NCBI GenBank assembly: GCA_009928265.1
Contig: RFPR01000049.1
Span: forward strand, 1 to 14,250
DNA from: Pseudomonadota bacterium
GTDB lineage: Bacteria > Verrucomicrobiota > Verrucomicrobiia > Chthoniobacterales > UBA6821
Direction of reading: 5' to 3'
DNA: 14,250 nucleotides
The notes under the pieces were generated by a model. The model did not search any database and had not been told where the DNA came from. It worked only from the letters and a program-made list of their open reading frames with translations. A program made the position numbers and the translations under genes. This document shows positions 1 to 6,937 of the stretch, piece by piece; the stretch's first letter is position 1; each line of letters opens with the position of its first letter.

Positions 1-112
1 GGGCACCACCCGTGGGCGCGGGAACAGGCTTGGGAGGAAGCTTCAGCGGAGGAAGCTTCACGGGGGCTCCCGGGGAAGGCGGTGGATTGGAAGATGGGGG
101 GGTATCGCTCAC
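1..112 (-). CDS. Proline-rich protein of unknown function, N-terminus only
   Basis: An open frame enters from the left edge and its first codon appears to be GTG at 112. The visible 37 residues begin MSDTPPSSNPPPSP and continue with KLPPLKLPPKPVPAP, so the N-terminus is disordered and proline-rich, with a five-residue unit (KLPPx) repeated twice. The DNA shows this as a 13-base direct repeat (33-45 and 48-60). There is no signal peptide or membrane segment in the visible part. Such segments are common as flexible leaders in front of a folded domain, which would lie outside the window. I cannot name a family. The start is uncertain because no clear ribosome binding site precedes it. The gene follows the terminator of the upstream protease gene on the same strand, so it is probably a separate transcription unit. 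Confidence 0.5.
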   Translation of the reverse strand, partial: MSDTPPSSNPPPSPGAPVKLPPLKLPPKPVPAPTGGA

Positions 113-133
113 GTTGAAAAAGGGAGATGAATT

Positions 134-157
134 AAAAAAGGAACAGGGTTTCCCTGT
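134..157 (-). terminator. Intrinsic terminator downstream of the tail-specific protease gene
   Basis: Read on the minus strand, a perfect 6-bp stem (ACAGGG/CCCTGT, plus-strand 143-157) with an AAA loop is followed by TCC and then six T residues (plus-strand A-run 134-139). It lies 34 bases past the TAA of the protease gene and just before the next minus-strand gene, the right position to end that transcript. The stem is short, so efficiency is uncertain. A second perfect inverted repeat (183-189 with 195-201, 7 bp) overlaps the stop codon itself but has no T-run. Confidence 0.6.
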
Positions 158-190
158 CAATCCACATGAGGAAATATCATGAATCGGGAA

Positions 191-2449
191 TTACTCCCGA
201 TCCATGATCTTGGCAGTCCTTGTTCCCTGCATCTGATTGGCCAGATCATTCAGAATATTCAAAGCTTCCGCCTTGATCGGATCAGGAACGGGGCCTTCGT
301 CTTCCTTCTCATCGTCACCATCAGCTCCATCCGCGGCTTTGGCCGCTTTTTCGGCCTTTAGCTTTCCCTTGACCGTGACCCTGGGCAACTTTTCCTTCTC
401 GACCGTATCAAGTGTTACCTCGTAGGCAACGGGTTCGGCTCGAGGCGTTTTTTTACGCTCGGCCAGTCGCGACTTCTTCATCTGCTTATCCTTTGCCATT
501 TCATCCCGGCGTTGCTTCTCGTTGAGGGAAAGCTGGTTCAGGGAGAGCTTCTCGCGAAAGCGTTTCATGTCCTCGTTGATGTAGGCAAACTCGGCATCTT
601 GGGAGACACGCTCGGAAGAGCGGTTTTTCAGTTCCTCGATCAATGGGCTGGTGAAGGTGAAATGACGAACAGGCTGGGGATCCACCTCGTCGTAAGCCAG
701 CGGATTGGGCAACGAACTCTCGCCGATCTCAGGAGTGTCGGTGGTGGAGGGAAGCACGATGTCGGAAAGCACCCCGCGGTGCTGCGTTGATCCTCCGGAA
801 ACCCGATAAAACTTCTGGATGGTGAGTTTGAGCGATCCGGCTTTGGCACCCTGGTCGAGGAAGAGCGGCATGAACTTGCCGACATCGAGGAGAGTCTGGA
901 CCGTCCCCTTTCCAAAACTACGCTCATCCCCGACAATCACCGCCCGGCCGTAATCCTGAAGGGCTGCAGCGAAGATTTCGCTGGCGGAGGCGCTGAGTCG
1001 GTTAACCAGGACGATCACCGGCCCCGTGTAGAATGGCTCCTTCTCATCGTCGCGGGCGACACTGACTCTTCCCGTGGCATCCTTGGCCTGAACGACGGGG
1101 CCGGCACCGACGAAAAGCCCGGTGAGATTGATCGCCTCCTCAAGAGATCCGCCGCCGTCCCTGCGAAGATCGATGACAAGCCCCTCGATCCCCTCCTTTT
1201 TCATGCGGTCAACGATCTTGCGGACATCCTTGGTGGTGCTTTTTGCATCGGCCTGCCCATGGCGGTCCATCTCGGCATAGAAAGATGGGACGGTCAGCCA
1301 ACCGAATTTTTCGATCTTGCCGTTGGGTTCCTTGTAATCGATTACCTCACCCTTGGCTTCGGACTCCTTGAGCTTCACCTCCTCGCGCGTGATTTCGATC
1401 ACGTTGCGCTTGGAAGGGTCGGTGGAATTGGCGGGAATCACCTGGATACGGACCTGGGAACCCTTTGCCCCGCGGATTTTCTCGACGACCTTGTCGAGCT
1501 TCATGTCGACGACGTCCTCAAACGGACCCTTCCCCTGCGCCACAGCGGCGATCCGGTCATTGGGCTTGAGACGGCCGTCCTTATCAGCGGGCCCCCCGGG
1601 AACGACCTCCACGATCTTGGCATAGCCGTCATCGGTCCGGAGCACCGCCCCGATTCCCACGAGTGAGAGCCGCATCTGGATGTTGAAATTCTCCATGTCC
1701 GACGGACTCATGTACTCCGAATGCGGATCGTAGCTCTGAGCGAGGGCGACCAGGAAAGTCTTGATCACCTCCTCATCCGTCTGCTCGTTGATGTTCTTGA
1801 GAAATTGATTATACCGCTTGGTAACGACCTTGGCGGGGGGATTGAGCGGATGCTCGTTGAGACTCTCCTGCAGAAGTTCCGCCTCAATCCTATCGGACCA
1901 GAGCCTGTCCGCCTCCTCGGAGGAAGCAGGCCAAGGTGCCTTTTTCCTGTCAATCTCAACGGTCTTGCTGCTCTTGAAGTCATGAGGAGCCTCGGCAAGT
2001 GCCTTGTTCTTGGAGACACGCTCCTCGACCCGTTGCCGGAATCGCGTGAAAATCTCACGGGGGGCGTTGAGATCACCGCTGGGTATCTGCGAGGACAGGG
2101 TCGGCGCAAAGCGGTTCATGAATTCGTTCACGTCATCCTGGGTGAAGTAGAGATGCATGTAATCGAGCATCTGGAGATAGTTCTTAAGCACGCGTTCCGA
2201 CATGGTCTGCGGATTCTCGGATTCCAGGCGGGGCGGGTTCTTCTCCGATAGGGAAAGCGGATGAAGGTAGTGACCCTGTTCGAGCATTTTCGCAACGGTT
2301 GCCGCCACGGGCCTCATGTCGGTGGAGGTATCTGCCTTCTCCGCCGGGGCAATCGTATTGGATGCCTCTCCCTGCGCGCGGCAGGGCACGGCAAGAACAC
2401 AAAGAACCGAAGCGCAGACGAGGATTTTCCTGAAAGTCGAAAAAATCAT
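191..2449 (-). CDS. prc: Tail-specific (C-terminal processing) periplasmic serine protease, Prc family
   Basis: Peptidase of family S41 that cleaves proteins from their C-terminus, usually in the periplasm. With the ATG at 2449 the protein has 752 residues and starts with a typical signal peptide (MIFSTFRKILVCASVLCVLAVPCRAQ, cleavage likely after the ARA/CRAQ-type site). An N-terminal helical region is followed by a PDZ-like domain at about 255-350 (VGIGAVL, GGPADKDGRLKPNDRI) and the S41 core. The catalytic serine is in NRLSASASEIFAAA (S490) and the general-base lysine in SFGKGTVQ (K514), the dyad known from E. coli Prc. A C-terminal extension corresponds to the DUF3340-type region of the long Prc subfamily and ends in a Lys/Asp/Glu-rich segment. 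A TTG 20 codons upstream (2509) is in frame, but it would place residues ahead of the signal peptide and overlap the divergent neighbour, so I prefer ATG 2449. It has its own terminator and probably forms a single-gene transcript. Confidence 0.95.
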   Translation of the reverse strand: MIFSTFRKILVCASVLCVLAVPCRAQGEASNTIAPAEKADTSTDMRPVAATVAKMLEQGHYLHPLSLSEKNPPRLESENPQTMSERVLKNYLQMLDYMHLYFTQDDVNEFMNRFAPTLSSQIPSGDLNAPREIFTRFRQRVEERVSKNKALAEAPHDFKSSKTVEIDRKKAPWPASSEEADRLWSDRIEAELLQESLNEHPLNPPAKVVTKRYNQFLKNINEQTDEEVIKTFLVALAQSYDPHSEYMSPSDMENFNIQMRLSLVGIGAVLRTDDGYAKIVEVVPGGPADKDGRLKPNDRIAAVAQGKGPFEDVVDMKLDKVVEKIRGAKGSQVRIQVIPANSTDPSKRNVIEITREEVKLKESEAKGEVIDYKEPNGKIEKFGWLTVPSFYAEMDRHGQADAKSTTKDVRKIVDRMKKEGIEGLVIDLRRDGGGSLEEAINLTGLFVGAGPVVQAKDATGRVSVARDDEKEPFYTGPVIVLVNRLSASASEIFAAALQDYGRAVIVGDERSFGKGTVQTLLDVGKFMPLFLDQGAKAGSLKLTIQKFYRVSGGSTQHRGVLSDIVLPSTTDTPEIGESSLPNPLAYDEVDPQPVRHFTFTSPLIEELKNRSSERVSQDAEFAYINEDMKRFREKLSLNQLSLNEKQRRDEMAKDKQMKKSRLAERKKTPRAEPVAYEVTLDTVEKEKLPRVTVKGKLKAEKAAKAADGADGDDEKEDEGPVPDPIKAEALNILNDLANQMQGTRTAKIMDRE

Positions 2450-2498
2450 GAAACAGAACCGTTGCAGAGCCGATTGGTAAAAGCAAACATCATGAGAA

Positions 2499-3122
2499 AT
2501 GCCAAACAATCAGACAATCCCAAGGCCGGAAATGTTCACCGGAGGAAATCTGGAAACGAATTGCTACCTGATCCCCTGTCCGGAGGGAAATATTCTGGTG
2601 GATGCCCCCGAGGGGTCGGCGACGGCTTTTGAACAGAAGAAGGTCTCCCTGCTTCTGCTCACACACGGACACTTTGACCATGTCTGGGATGCGGCCTCTC
2701 TGGCCTCACGCCAGGAATGCCCGGTAGTCATGCATTCGGTCACCCAGGACATCGTGAACGACAGGAATCTCCTTCGCCGGATAGGCCTCGATCTGGAAGT
2801 CACCCCCGTGACAGCCACCTCCTTTCTTTCGGAGGGCCAAATCACGCTGCTGGGAAAAACTTTTAGCATTTTTGAAGTCCCGGGCCATTGTCCAGGAAGC
2901 CTCTGCCTGTACGATAGCCAAGACGGCCTTCTTTACGGTGGCGATGTCCTCTTCGCCGGCGGCGTCGGGCGCTGGGATCTACCGGGCGGAGACCGCGATC
3001 TCCTGCTTGCTGGGATCCGCTCCAAACTCCTTCCCCTGCCACCCGAGACGGTTGTTCTTCCGGGACACGGCCCCTCGACAACTATCGGCCGCGAGAAAAC
3101 CTCCAATCCCTATCTCCAGTAA
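2499..3122 (+). CDS. Metallo-beta-lactamase-fold hydrolase, glyoxalase II-like
   Basis: A 207-residue cytosolic hydrolase of the metallo-beta-lactamase superfamily, most like the short glyoxalase-II (YcbL-type) group that hydrolyses thioesters such as S-lactoylglutathione. The binuclear metal ligands are all visible: THGHFDH (H56, H58, D60, H61), H130 in PGHCPGS, D149 in GGDVLF and H190 in PGHGPST. The segment GRWDLPGGD before the last helix is also typical. It lacks the C-terminal helical domain of classical glyoxalase II, so the substrate is open. The start used is ATG 2499; ATG 2532 (MFTGGNLETNCYL) is an alternative, since most relatives begin only a few residues before the LxTNCYL motif. 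It is divergent from the protease gene, with only 49 bases between the two preferred starts, and 58 bases before the next gene on the same strand. Confidence 0.9.
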   Translation: MPNNQTIPRPEMFTGGNLETNCYLIPCPEGNILVDAPEGSATAFEQKKVSLLLLTHGHFDHVWDAASLASRQECPVVMHSVTQDIVNDRNLLRRIGLDLEVTPVTATSFLSEGQITLLGKTFSIFEVPGHCPGSLCLYDSQDGLLYGGDVLFAGGVGRWDLPGGDRDLLLAGIRSKLLPLPPETVVLPGHGPSTTIGREKTSNPYLQ

Positions 3123-3144
3123 TTCCAAAGAGCTTCGGGAAAAC

Positions 3145-3172
3145 TCGACAGAGTGAATCCCCGGCGGATAAA
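3145..3172 (+). promoter_or_regulatory. Candidate sigma-70-type promoter for the gspF-gspG pair
   Basis: TCGACA (3145-3150, five of six matches to TTGACA) is separated by 16 bases from GATAAA (3167-3172, four of six matches to TATAAT). Transcription would begin about 7 bases later, almost at the ATG at 3181, giving a nearly leaderless messenger. That fits the absence of a Shine-Dalgarno sequence in front of this gene. This is a consensus match only, and the organism's promoter rules are unknown. Confidence 0.25.
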
Positions 3173-3180
3173 AAAACACA

Positions 3181-4449
3181 ATGCCCTCTTTCGCCTATGT
3201 CGCCCTTGATGCTCAGGGTCAGCAGGTCAGTGATTACATTGATGCCGCCTCCCAATCGGAAGCCGTCACGCAACTGAGAGGAAGGGGATTGTTTCCCACA
3301 AGCGTCAAGGAGCAGGCTCGTTCCGCAAAATCGAAGGGGGCAGCTAAAGGCGGTGCAGCCAAGTCCAAAGATCTCAAGATCAACATTCCCTTCCTTGAGA
3401 AAAAGACGATCAAGAGCAAGACGCTCATGATCTTCACAAGGCAACTGGCGACACTCATTGACGCAGGCCTCCCTCTTCTCAGGGGTCTGACCGTGCTGGG
3501 AAAACAGGAGCCGGATCCCGTGCTCAAGAAAACGATCACGCAGCTTGCCGAGGCGGTGCAGGGAGGCGGCACCTTCAGCGACGGCCTGACCGGTCACCCG
3601 AAGATTTTCAACAAACTCTACGTCAACATGGTAAAGGCCGGCGAACTCGGAGGCGTACTCGAAGTCGTCCTCAACCGACTCGCCGAATTCCAGGAAAAAG
3701 CCCAGAAGGTCAAGGGCAAGGTGCAGTCGGCCATGATGTATCCCGCCATCGTCATGGTGATCGCGATTATCATCATGGGCTCTCTCCTTGTCTTCATCGT
3801 GCCGAAGTTCGAGCAAATCTTCGCCGATATGCTCGGGGGAAAACCCCTCCCCCTCCTGACTCAGATCGTCGTGGGAGCCAGCCGAGGCATCCAGCAGAAC
3901 ATCCTCTTCATCATTGGCGGCGTCATCGGCATCGTCTTCGGACTAAAGTGGTTCGCCTCAACCCCCAAGGGGTCCGTACTTCTCGATCAGTTCATGCTCA
4001 AGGCCCCGCTGTTCGGCGACCTGACCCGCAAGAACGCCATCTCGCGCTTTACCCGCACGCTGGGAACTCTTGTGACCAGCGGCGTTCCGATCCTGCAGGC
4101 CCTCAATATCACCAAGGAAACGGCAGGCAACGCCGTCATCTCAACCGCGATCTCCAAGATCCACGATGCTGTCAAGGAGGGTGAATCGATTGTCCGCCCC
4201 ATGGATGCCAGCGGCGTCTTTCCCGCCATGGTGATCAGCATGGTCGACGTCGGCGAAGAAACCGGCCAACTCCCTGAGATGCTCCTGAAGGTCGCCGACC
4301 TCTACGACGACGAGGTGGATAATGCCGTTGCCGGTCTCACCTCACTCATGGAGCCGATCATGATCGTCTTCCTTGCCGTGGTGGTCGGATCGATCGTCAT
4401 CGCCCTCTTCCTGCCACTGATTGGCATCATCAGCGGCATGCAGCAGTAA
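3181..4449 (+). CDS. gspF: Type II secretion / type IV pilus inner-membrane platform protein, GspF/PilC family
   Basis: Polytopic inner-membrane protein of 422 residues that forms the platform on which the assembly ATPase (GspE/PilB) acts to extrude pilin subunits. The N-terminus (FAYVALDAQGQQVSDYIDA) is the usual small domain, followed by a Lys/Ala/Gly-rich linker at about 48-66 and two repeats of the T2SSF domain (about 83-207 and 285-411). Each repeat contains the family pattern of an FTRxLxTLxxxGxPxLxxL helix and a GExxGxLxxxL turn (GELGGVL at 154-160, GEETGQLPEML at 358-368). Membrane segments lie at about 188-207, 238-257 and 392-416, the last being the hallmark MEPIMIVFLAVVVG. Length is normal. 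It sits 9 bases upstream of a pilin-like gene and is surely co-transcribed with it. No assembly ATPase, peptidase or secretin gene is in the window. Confidence 0.95.
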   Translation: MPSFAYVALDAQGQQVSDYIDAASQSEAVTQLRGRGLFPTSVKEQARSAKSKGAAKGGAAKSKDLKINIPFLEKKTIKSKTLMIFTRQLATLIDAGLPLLRGLTVLGKQEPDPVLKKTITQLAEAVQGGGTFSDGLTGHPKIFNKLYVNMVKAGELGGVLEVVLNRLAEFQEKAQKVKGKVQSAMMYPAIVMVIAIIIMGSLLVFIVPKFEQIFADMLGGKPLPLLTQIVVGASRGIQQNILFIIGGVIGIVFGLKWFASTPKGSVLLDQFMLKAPLFGDLTRKNAISRFTRTLGTLVTSGVPILQALNITKETAGNAVISTAISKIHDAVKEGESIVRPMDASGVFPAMVISMVDVGEETGQLPEMLLKVADLYDDEVDNAVAGLTSLMEPIMIVFLAVVVGSIVIALFLPLIGIISGMQQ

Positions 4450-4458
4450 TTCACGATC

Positions 4459-4920
4459 ATGAACCTTCCTCCAAAGACATCGAACAAGCAGGGGTTCACC
4501 CTCATCGAACTCCTTGTTGTCATCGCCATTATCGCGGTGCTTGCCTCGCTAGTGCTAGCTGCCGCGGGATCCGTGCAGAAGAAGGGGGCCCGCTCCAGAG
4601 CCGAGGCTGAAATCAAGGCAGTCGAGGCCGCTTTGGAAAGCTACAAGTCGGATAATGGGGACTATCCGAGCAATAGCGTTTCGGGCTCCGCCAACCTTGT
4701 CTCCGCACTCATGCCGACCAATGGGGGCAAAATCTACTTTGAGTTCAAAACCAAGTACACGAACTCAGGCGGATGGGTTGATCCATTCGGATATAACTAC
4801 AATTACATCTACACGAACGGATCCTCCAATAACGGCACCAATAATTACGATCTGTGGTCGACTGCCACCGATGTTTCAGCCGGGAAAACGAATACCAACG
4901 CCTGGATCAAGAACTGGTAG
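4459..4920 (+). CDS. gspG: GspG-like type II secretion major pseudopilin
   Basis: Small secreted pilin-like protein of 153 residues. After a 12-residue leader (MNLPPKTSNKQG) comes the prepilin-peptidase site G12/F13, with the conserved glutamate at mature position 5 (E17) and a hydrophobic N-terminal helix, TLIELLVVIAIIAVLASL. The following helix is charged and the C-terminal part carries the GspG signatures: an ALESYKSDNGDYP stretch, WVDPFGYNYNYIYTNG (matching the DPWGxPYxY motif) and a short Asn/Ser/Gly-rich loop before YDLWS. That end pattern favours a major pseudopilin of the GspG type over a type IVa pilin, though PVC-group bacteria have many related pilin-like proteins. It begins 9 bases after gspF. 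Nine bases after its stop lies the stop of the convergent Nudix gene, with no strong terminator between them. Confidence 0.88.
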   Translation: MNLPPKTSNKQGFTLIELLVVIAIIAVLASLVLAAAGSVQKKGARSRAEAEIKAVEAALESYKSDNGDYPSNSVSGSANLVSALMPTNGGKIYFEFKTKYTNSGGWVDPFGYNYNYIYTNGSSNNGTNNYDLWSTATDVSAGKTNTNAWIKNW

Positions 4921-4929
4921 CAGGCCTTA

Positions 4930-5553
4930 TCAGGCGATTCTCCTCAGATCGTTCCACCCACCGATCACAAGCTGGGACCAGCTTTCAAGCTGATCGTGCC
5001 GGGAGGCCAGTTCCTCAAGCGTGAGGAAGCCCAACTCGGCAATCGCCTCCTCGTTGGAGTTCACGTTGGGCTCTGCCAGATGACACTGATGAACGATACC
5101 GAGGTGAACGGCCCCGACGGGATTGGTATCGTCGTTGAGAAGAGCTAGAGGGCGCTCGATGAAGCAGCTCTCAATAACCAACTCCTCCTGCAACTCGCGC
5201 ATGAGGGCCCTCTGATAAGCTGCGGCATCAAAAGCCTTGCCCAATCCGTCCCCGTCATTGATATGCCCTCCAATGCCGACAGAACCCTTCTTGAGGAGGC
5301 GTGCCTCCCCTGAACCGCTTCCACGGCGATAATGGAGCAGTTTCTCTCCGGCGGTAACCACGACGTAGGGGATGAGTTGCTTGAGTGAAGGATCTTCCTC
5401 GGCCTCAGCACGCGGCACAAAGAAATGATTGCCGGGTTCAAGAAAAACAGGAAGGTACCGCTGGATCTCGGCATTCAGGCCGTGGAAAGACCCGATCTCG
5501 TCAAAAAGGGAGCGGCGGACGACAAGGACTTTCTCTGGGGCTTGTTCGGACAT
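4930..5553 (-). CDS. Nudix (MutT-like) hydrolase
   Basis: A 207-residue cytosolic protein with a Nudix signature. The catalytic helix is R119-E-L-Q-E-E-L (REL-x-EE pattern: E120, E123, E124 as metal ligands), preceded by the glycine-rich loop GSVGIGGHIND. The spacing from this loop to the REL-x-EE helix is about nine residues longer than the classical GX5EX7REUXEEXGU, and the usual first glutamate is not obvious. The N-terminal half (EKVLVVRRSLFDEIGSF, then a PYVVV strand) resembles the group of predicted MutT-type phosphoesterases rather than the dNTP-cleaning MutT proteins; I infer this from memory of the family. The substrate is unknown. The ATG at 5553 has no ribosome binding site. It lies 75 bases downstream of the sigma-factor gene on the same strand and could be read from it. 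Confidence 0.8.
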   Translation of the reverse strand: MSEQAPEKVLVVRRSLFDEIGSFHGLNAEIQRYLPVFLEPGNHFFVPRAEAEEDPSLKQLIPYVVVTAGEKLLHYRRGSGSGEARLLKKGSVGIGGHINDGDGLGKAFDAAAYQRALMRELQEELVIESCFIERPLALLNDDTNPVGAVHLGIVHQCHLAEPNVNSNEEAIAELGFLTLEELASRHDQLESWSQLVIGGWNDLRRIA

Positions 5554-5588
5554 AGGGAAAAAAGAATTTTAGACTGAAGACCTTTAGA

Positions 5589-5605
5589 CTCTTAGGAAAT
5601 AAGAG
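5589..5605 (-). repeat. Inverted repeat between the sigma factor and Nudix genes
   Basis: A perfect 6-bp AT-rich inverted repeat with a five-base loop lies 24 bases beyond the sigma-factor stop. On the minus strand it is followed by a T-rich region only after about 25 bases, so it is at best a weak terminator or an RNA stem. A nearby 7-base direct repeat (TTAGACT, at about 5569 and 5584) adds to the repetitive look of this short gap. I see nothing else in 5554-5628. Confidence 0.3.
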
Positions 5606-5628
5606 GCATGTCGATCTTCGGAAGCTTA

Positions 5629-6210
5629 TCAGTCCAGATAATCGGAGAGCTTTTCACGGAGGGTATTGCGGGCACGGAAAAGAAGACTTTTTAGCGCCGG
5701 AACGCTGATTCCAAGAACTTGGGCGATTTCCTCGTAAGGCATCCCCTCGTGACGACGAAGCACGACGGCCAACCTTTCCTTTTCACCCAAGGAGGCCATT
5801 GCGACTTCAACCGCGCCATGGAGCTCCTGATCCAATATCCGGCGATCAGGCCCCGGCGCAGCATCGGGAAACTCGCACATCGTCTGATCCTCCCCCGACT
5901 GGGGAACGATCCGCGTCCTGCCACGCCTCCGCGACTCGTTAAAGACAAGGCGCTTCGCGATGGTCATCACCCAGGTCGTCACCTTCGCCTCGGGTCGCCA
6001 CCGGGGGGCCGACCTCCAGACATTCAGAAATACCTGTTGGGCGACATCTTCAGCATCTGCCGCACCGATCATCCGGGCAATCGTCCCCACCACAAGATGC
6101 TGGTGCCTCTCGACAAGTTCTCGAAATGCAGCATGGTCGCCCGAGGCAACCCTGAGCATCACTTCTTTATCGGGATCTTCGGGCTCGGACTGCAATGGAA
6201 CGGGGGGCAT
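5629..6210 (-). CDS. ECF-type RNA polymerase sigma factor (sigma-70 family)
   Basis: A 193-residue alternative sigma factor that directs RNA polymerase to specific promoters. Region 2 spans about residues 26-96 (AFRELVERHQHLVVGTIARM, DAEDVAQQVFLNVWR, VTTWVMTIAKRLVFNESRRR), giving core binding and -10 recognition. Region 4 spans about 126-188 with the -35-reading helix-turn-helix YEEIAQVLGISVPALKSLLFRARNTL. No region 3 is present, as expected for extracytoplasmic-function sigmas. The start chosen is ATG 6210; a TTG 8 codons upstream (6234) is also in frame and cannot be excluded. No anti-sigma gene (zinc-finger or single-pass type) is adjacent on either side, so control must come from elsewhere or from transcription. 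The next gene downstream is the Nudix hydrolase. Confidence 0.92.
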   Translation of the reverse strand: MPPVPLQSEPEDPDKEVMLRVASGDHAAFRELVERHQHLVVGTIARMIGAADAEDVAQQVFLNVWRSAPRWRPEAKVTTWVMTIAKRLVFNESRRRGRTRIVPQSGEDQTMCEFPDAAPGPDRRILDQELHGAVEVAMASLGEKERLAVVLRRHEGMPYEEIAQVLGISVPALKSLLFRARNTLREKLSDYLD

Positions 6211-6267
6211 TTTGAGGTGAAGGAACCAGTGCAACTTTCAACCTAACAAACACCTGCGGGAGACAAC

Positions 6268-6277
6268 GGTTGCAACC
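6268..6277. promoter_or_regulatory. Palindrome upstream of the sigma factor gene, possible operator
   Basis: GGTTGCAACC is a perfect 10-bp palindrome placed 58 bases upstream of the sigma-factor ATG (6210), in the only gap between trmB and that gene. It could be a binding site for a dimeric regulator or part of a promoter. A palindrome of this size can arise by chance, and I found no second copy in this gap. Confidence 0.15.
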
Positions 6278-6297
6278 CATTTTTTGAAAAGGCTTTC

Positions 6298-6930
6298 TTA
6301 CCCCCTTCTGACCGCAATACGACCGATCGGTTCACCTTTGGCTCTAAAGATGGTCTCAAACTCCGTGACAGGTCTCACCAAACCGTCTTCCCAAGGGACC
6401 TCGATCCAACCACCATGAAGCGCCAACTGCTCCTGCATGGAGGCGAAATACCCGGGATGATCGGTCTGCAGGCGCAGTGTTCCCGTCGATTTGAGCTTCC
6501 GTGCGGAGACGCTCAGAAATTCCACGTTGACCAAACGACGGAACCAATGCCGCCTCTTTGGCCATGGATCGGGGAAAGAGACATGAAGGGTATCCAGAAA
6601 GCCATCGGGAACGAGGGCGTCGAGCGATTCCTTGCCCCAACCGCGCCAGAGAAGGGCATTGCCGAGACCGAGACGCCCGATTTTCCTGTTTGCCCGGCCC
6701 ACCCGATCGGACAGGCCCTCAATCCCAGCAAAGAAGACATCCGGATTTGCCACAGCGCTCTCCGTCAGGAATTTGCCCTTGGAAGCACCGAAATCGCATT
6801 CGACACGGGAATAAGCCACGGATGTCCTGATCAACTCTACGCGCGCAGTCTCCAGTTCGCTGTTCGAGATCATACGACCCGGAAGCGGGATCTCCCCTCC
6901 CCGGGCCTCCAGTTCGGCCCTGCTGGTCAC
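6298..6930 (-). CDS. trmB: tRNA (guanine-N7-)-methyltransferase TrmB
   Basis: SAM-dependent enzyme that methylates N7 of G46 in the variable loop of tRNA. It has 210 residues from a GTG start at 6930, 7 bases after the clpX stop; ATG 6873 is an in-frame alternative. Family motifs are clear: the SAM-binding loop CDFGASKGKFL at 45-55, the ribose-binding acidic residue in AGIE (E71), the signature FPDPWPKRRHWFRR at 119-132, TDHPGYF at 156-162, and the C-terminal TEFETIFRAKGEPIGR (189-204). Motif I is off-consensus: in the usual E-I-G-x-G-x-G pattern the second glycine is Ser50, and the acidic residue after the fourth strand (normally RGD) is replaced in RGWGKESL. The signature block is intact, so I expect an active enzyme. 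It is the last gene of the tig-clpP-clpX-trmB run. Confidence 0.88.
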   Translation of the reverse strand: MTSRAELEARGGEIPLPGRMISNSELETARVELIRTSVAYSRVECDFGASKGKFLTESAVANPDVFFAGIEGLSDRVGRANRKIGRLGLGNALLWRGWGKESLDALVPDGFLDTLHVSFPDPWPKRRHWFRRLVNVEFLSVSARKLKSTGTLRLQTDHPGYFASMQEQLALHGGWIEVPWEDGLVRPVTEFETIFRAKGEPIGRIAVRRG

Positions 6931-6937
6931 GGGTATT

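Noticed and set aside
2462..2490. TTGCAG and AAACAT as a promoter for the hydrolase gene
   Set aside because: The -10 element matches only three of six bases, and the spacing from the start codon would be too short to be convincing.
2450..2509. TTG start at 2509 for the tail-specific protease
   Set aside because: It would put 20 residues ahead of a normal signal peptide and overlap the divergent gene.
3082..3816. 244-codon minus-strand frame opposite gspF
   Set aside because: The gspF product is clearly real over this whole span; the antisense product has a His/Asp/Glu-rich composition typical of a reverse-frame shadow.
4921..4935. Terminator between the convergent gspG and Nudix genes
   Set aside because: Only a 4-bp stem without a T-run can be drawn.
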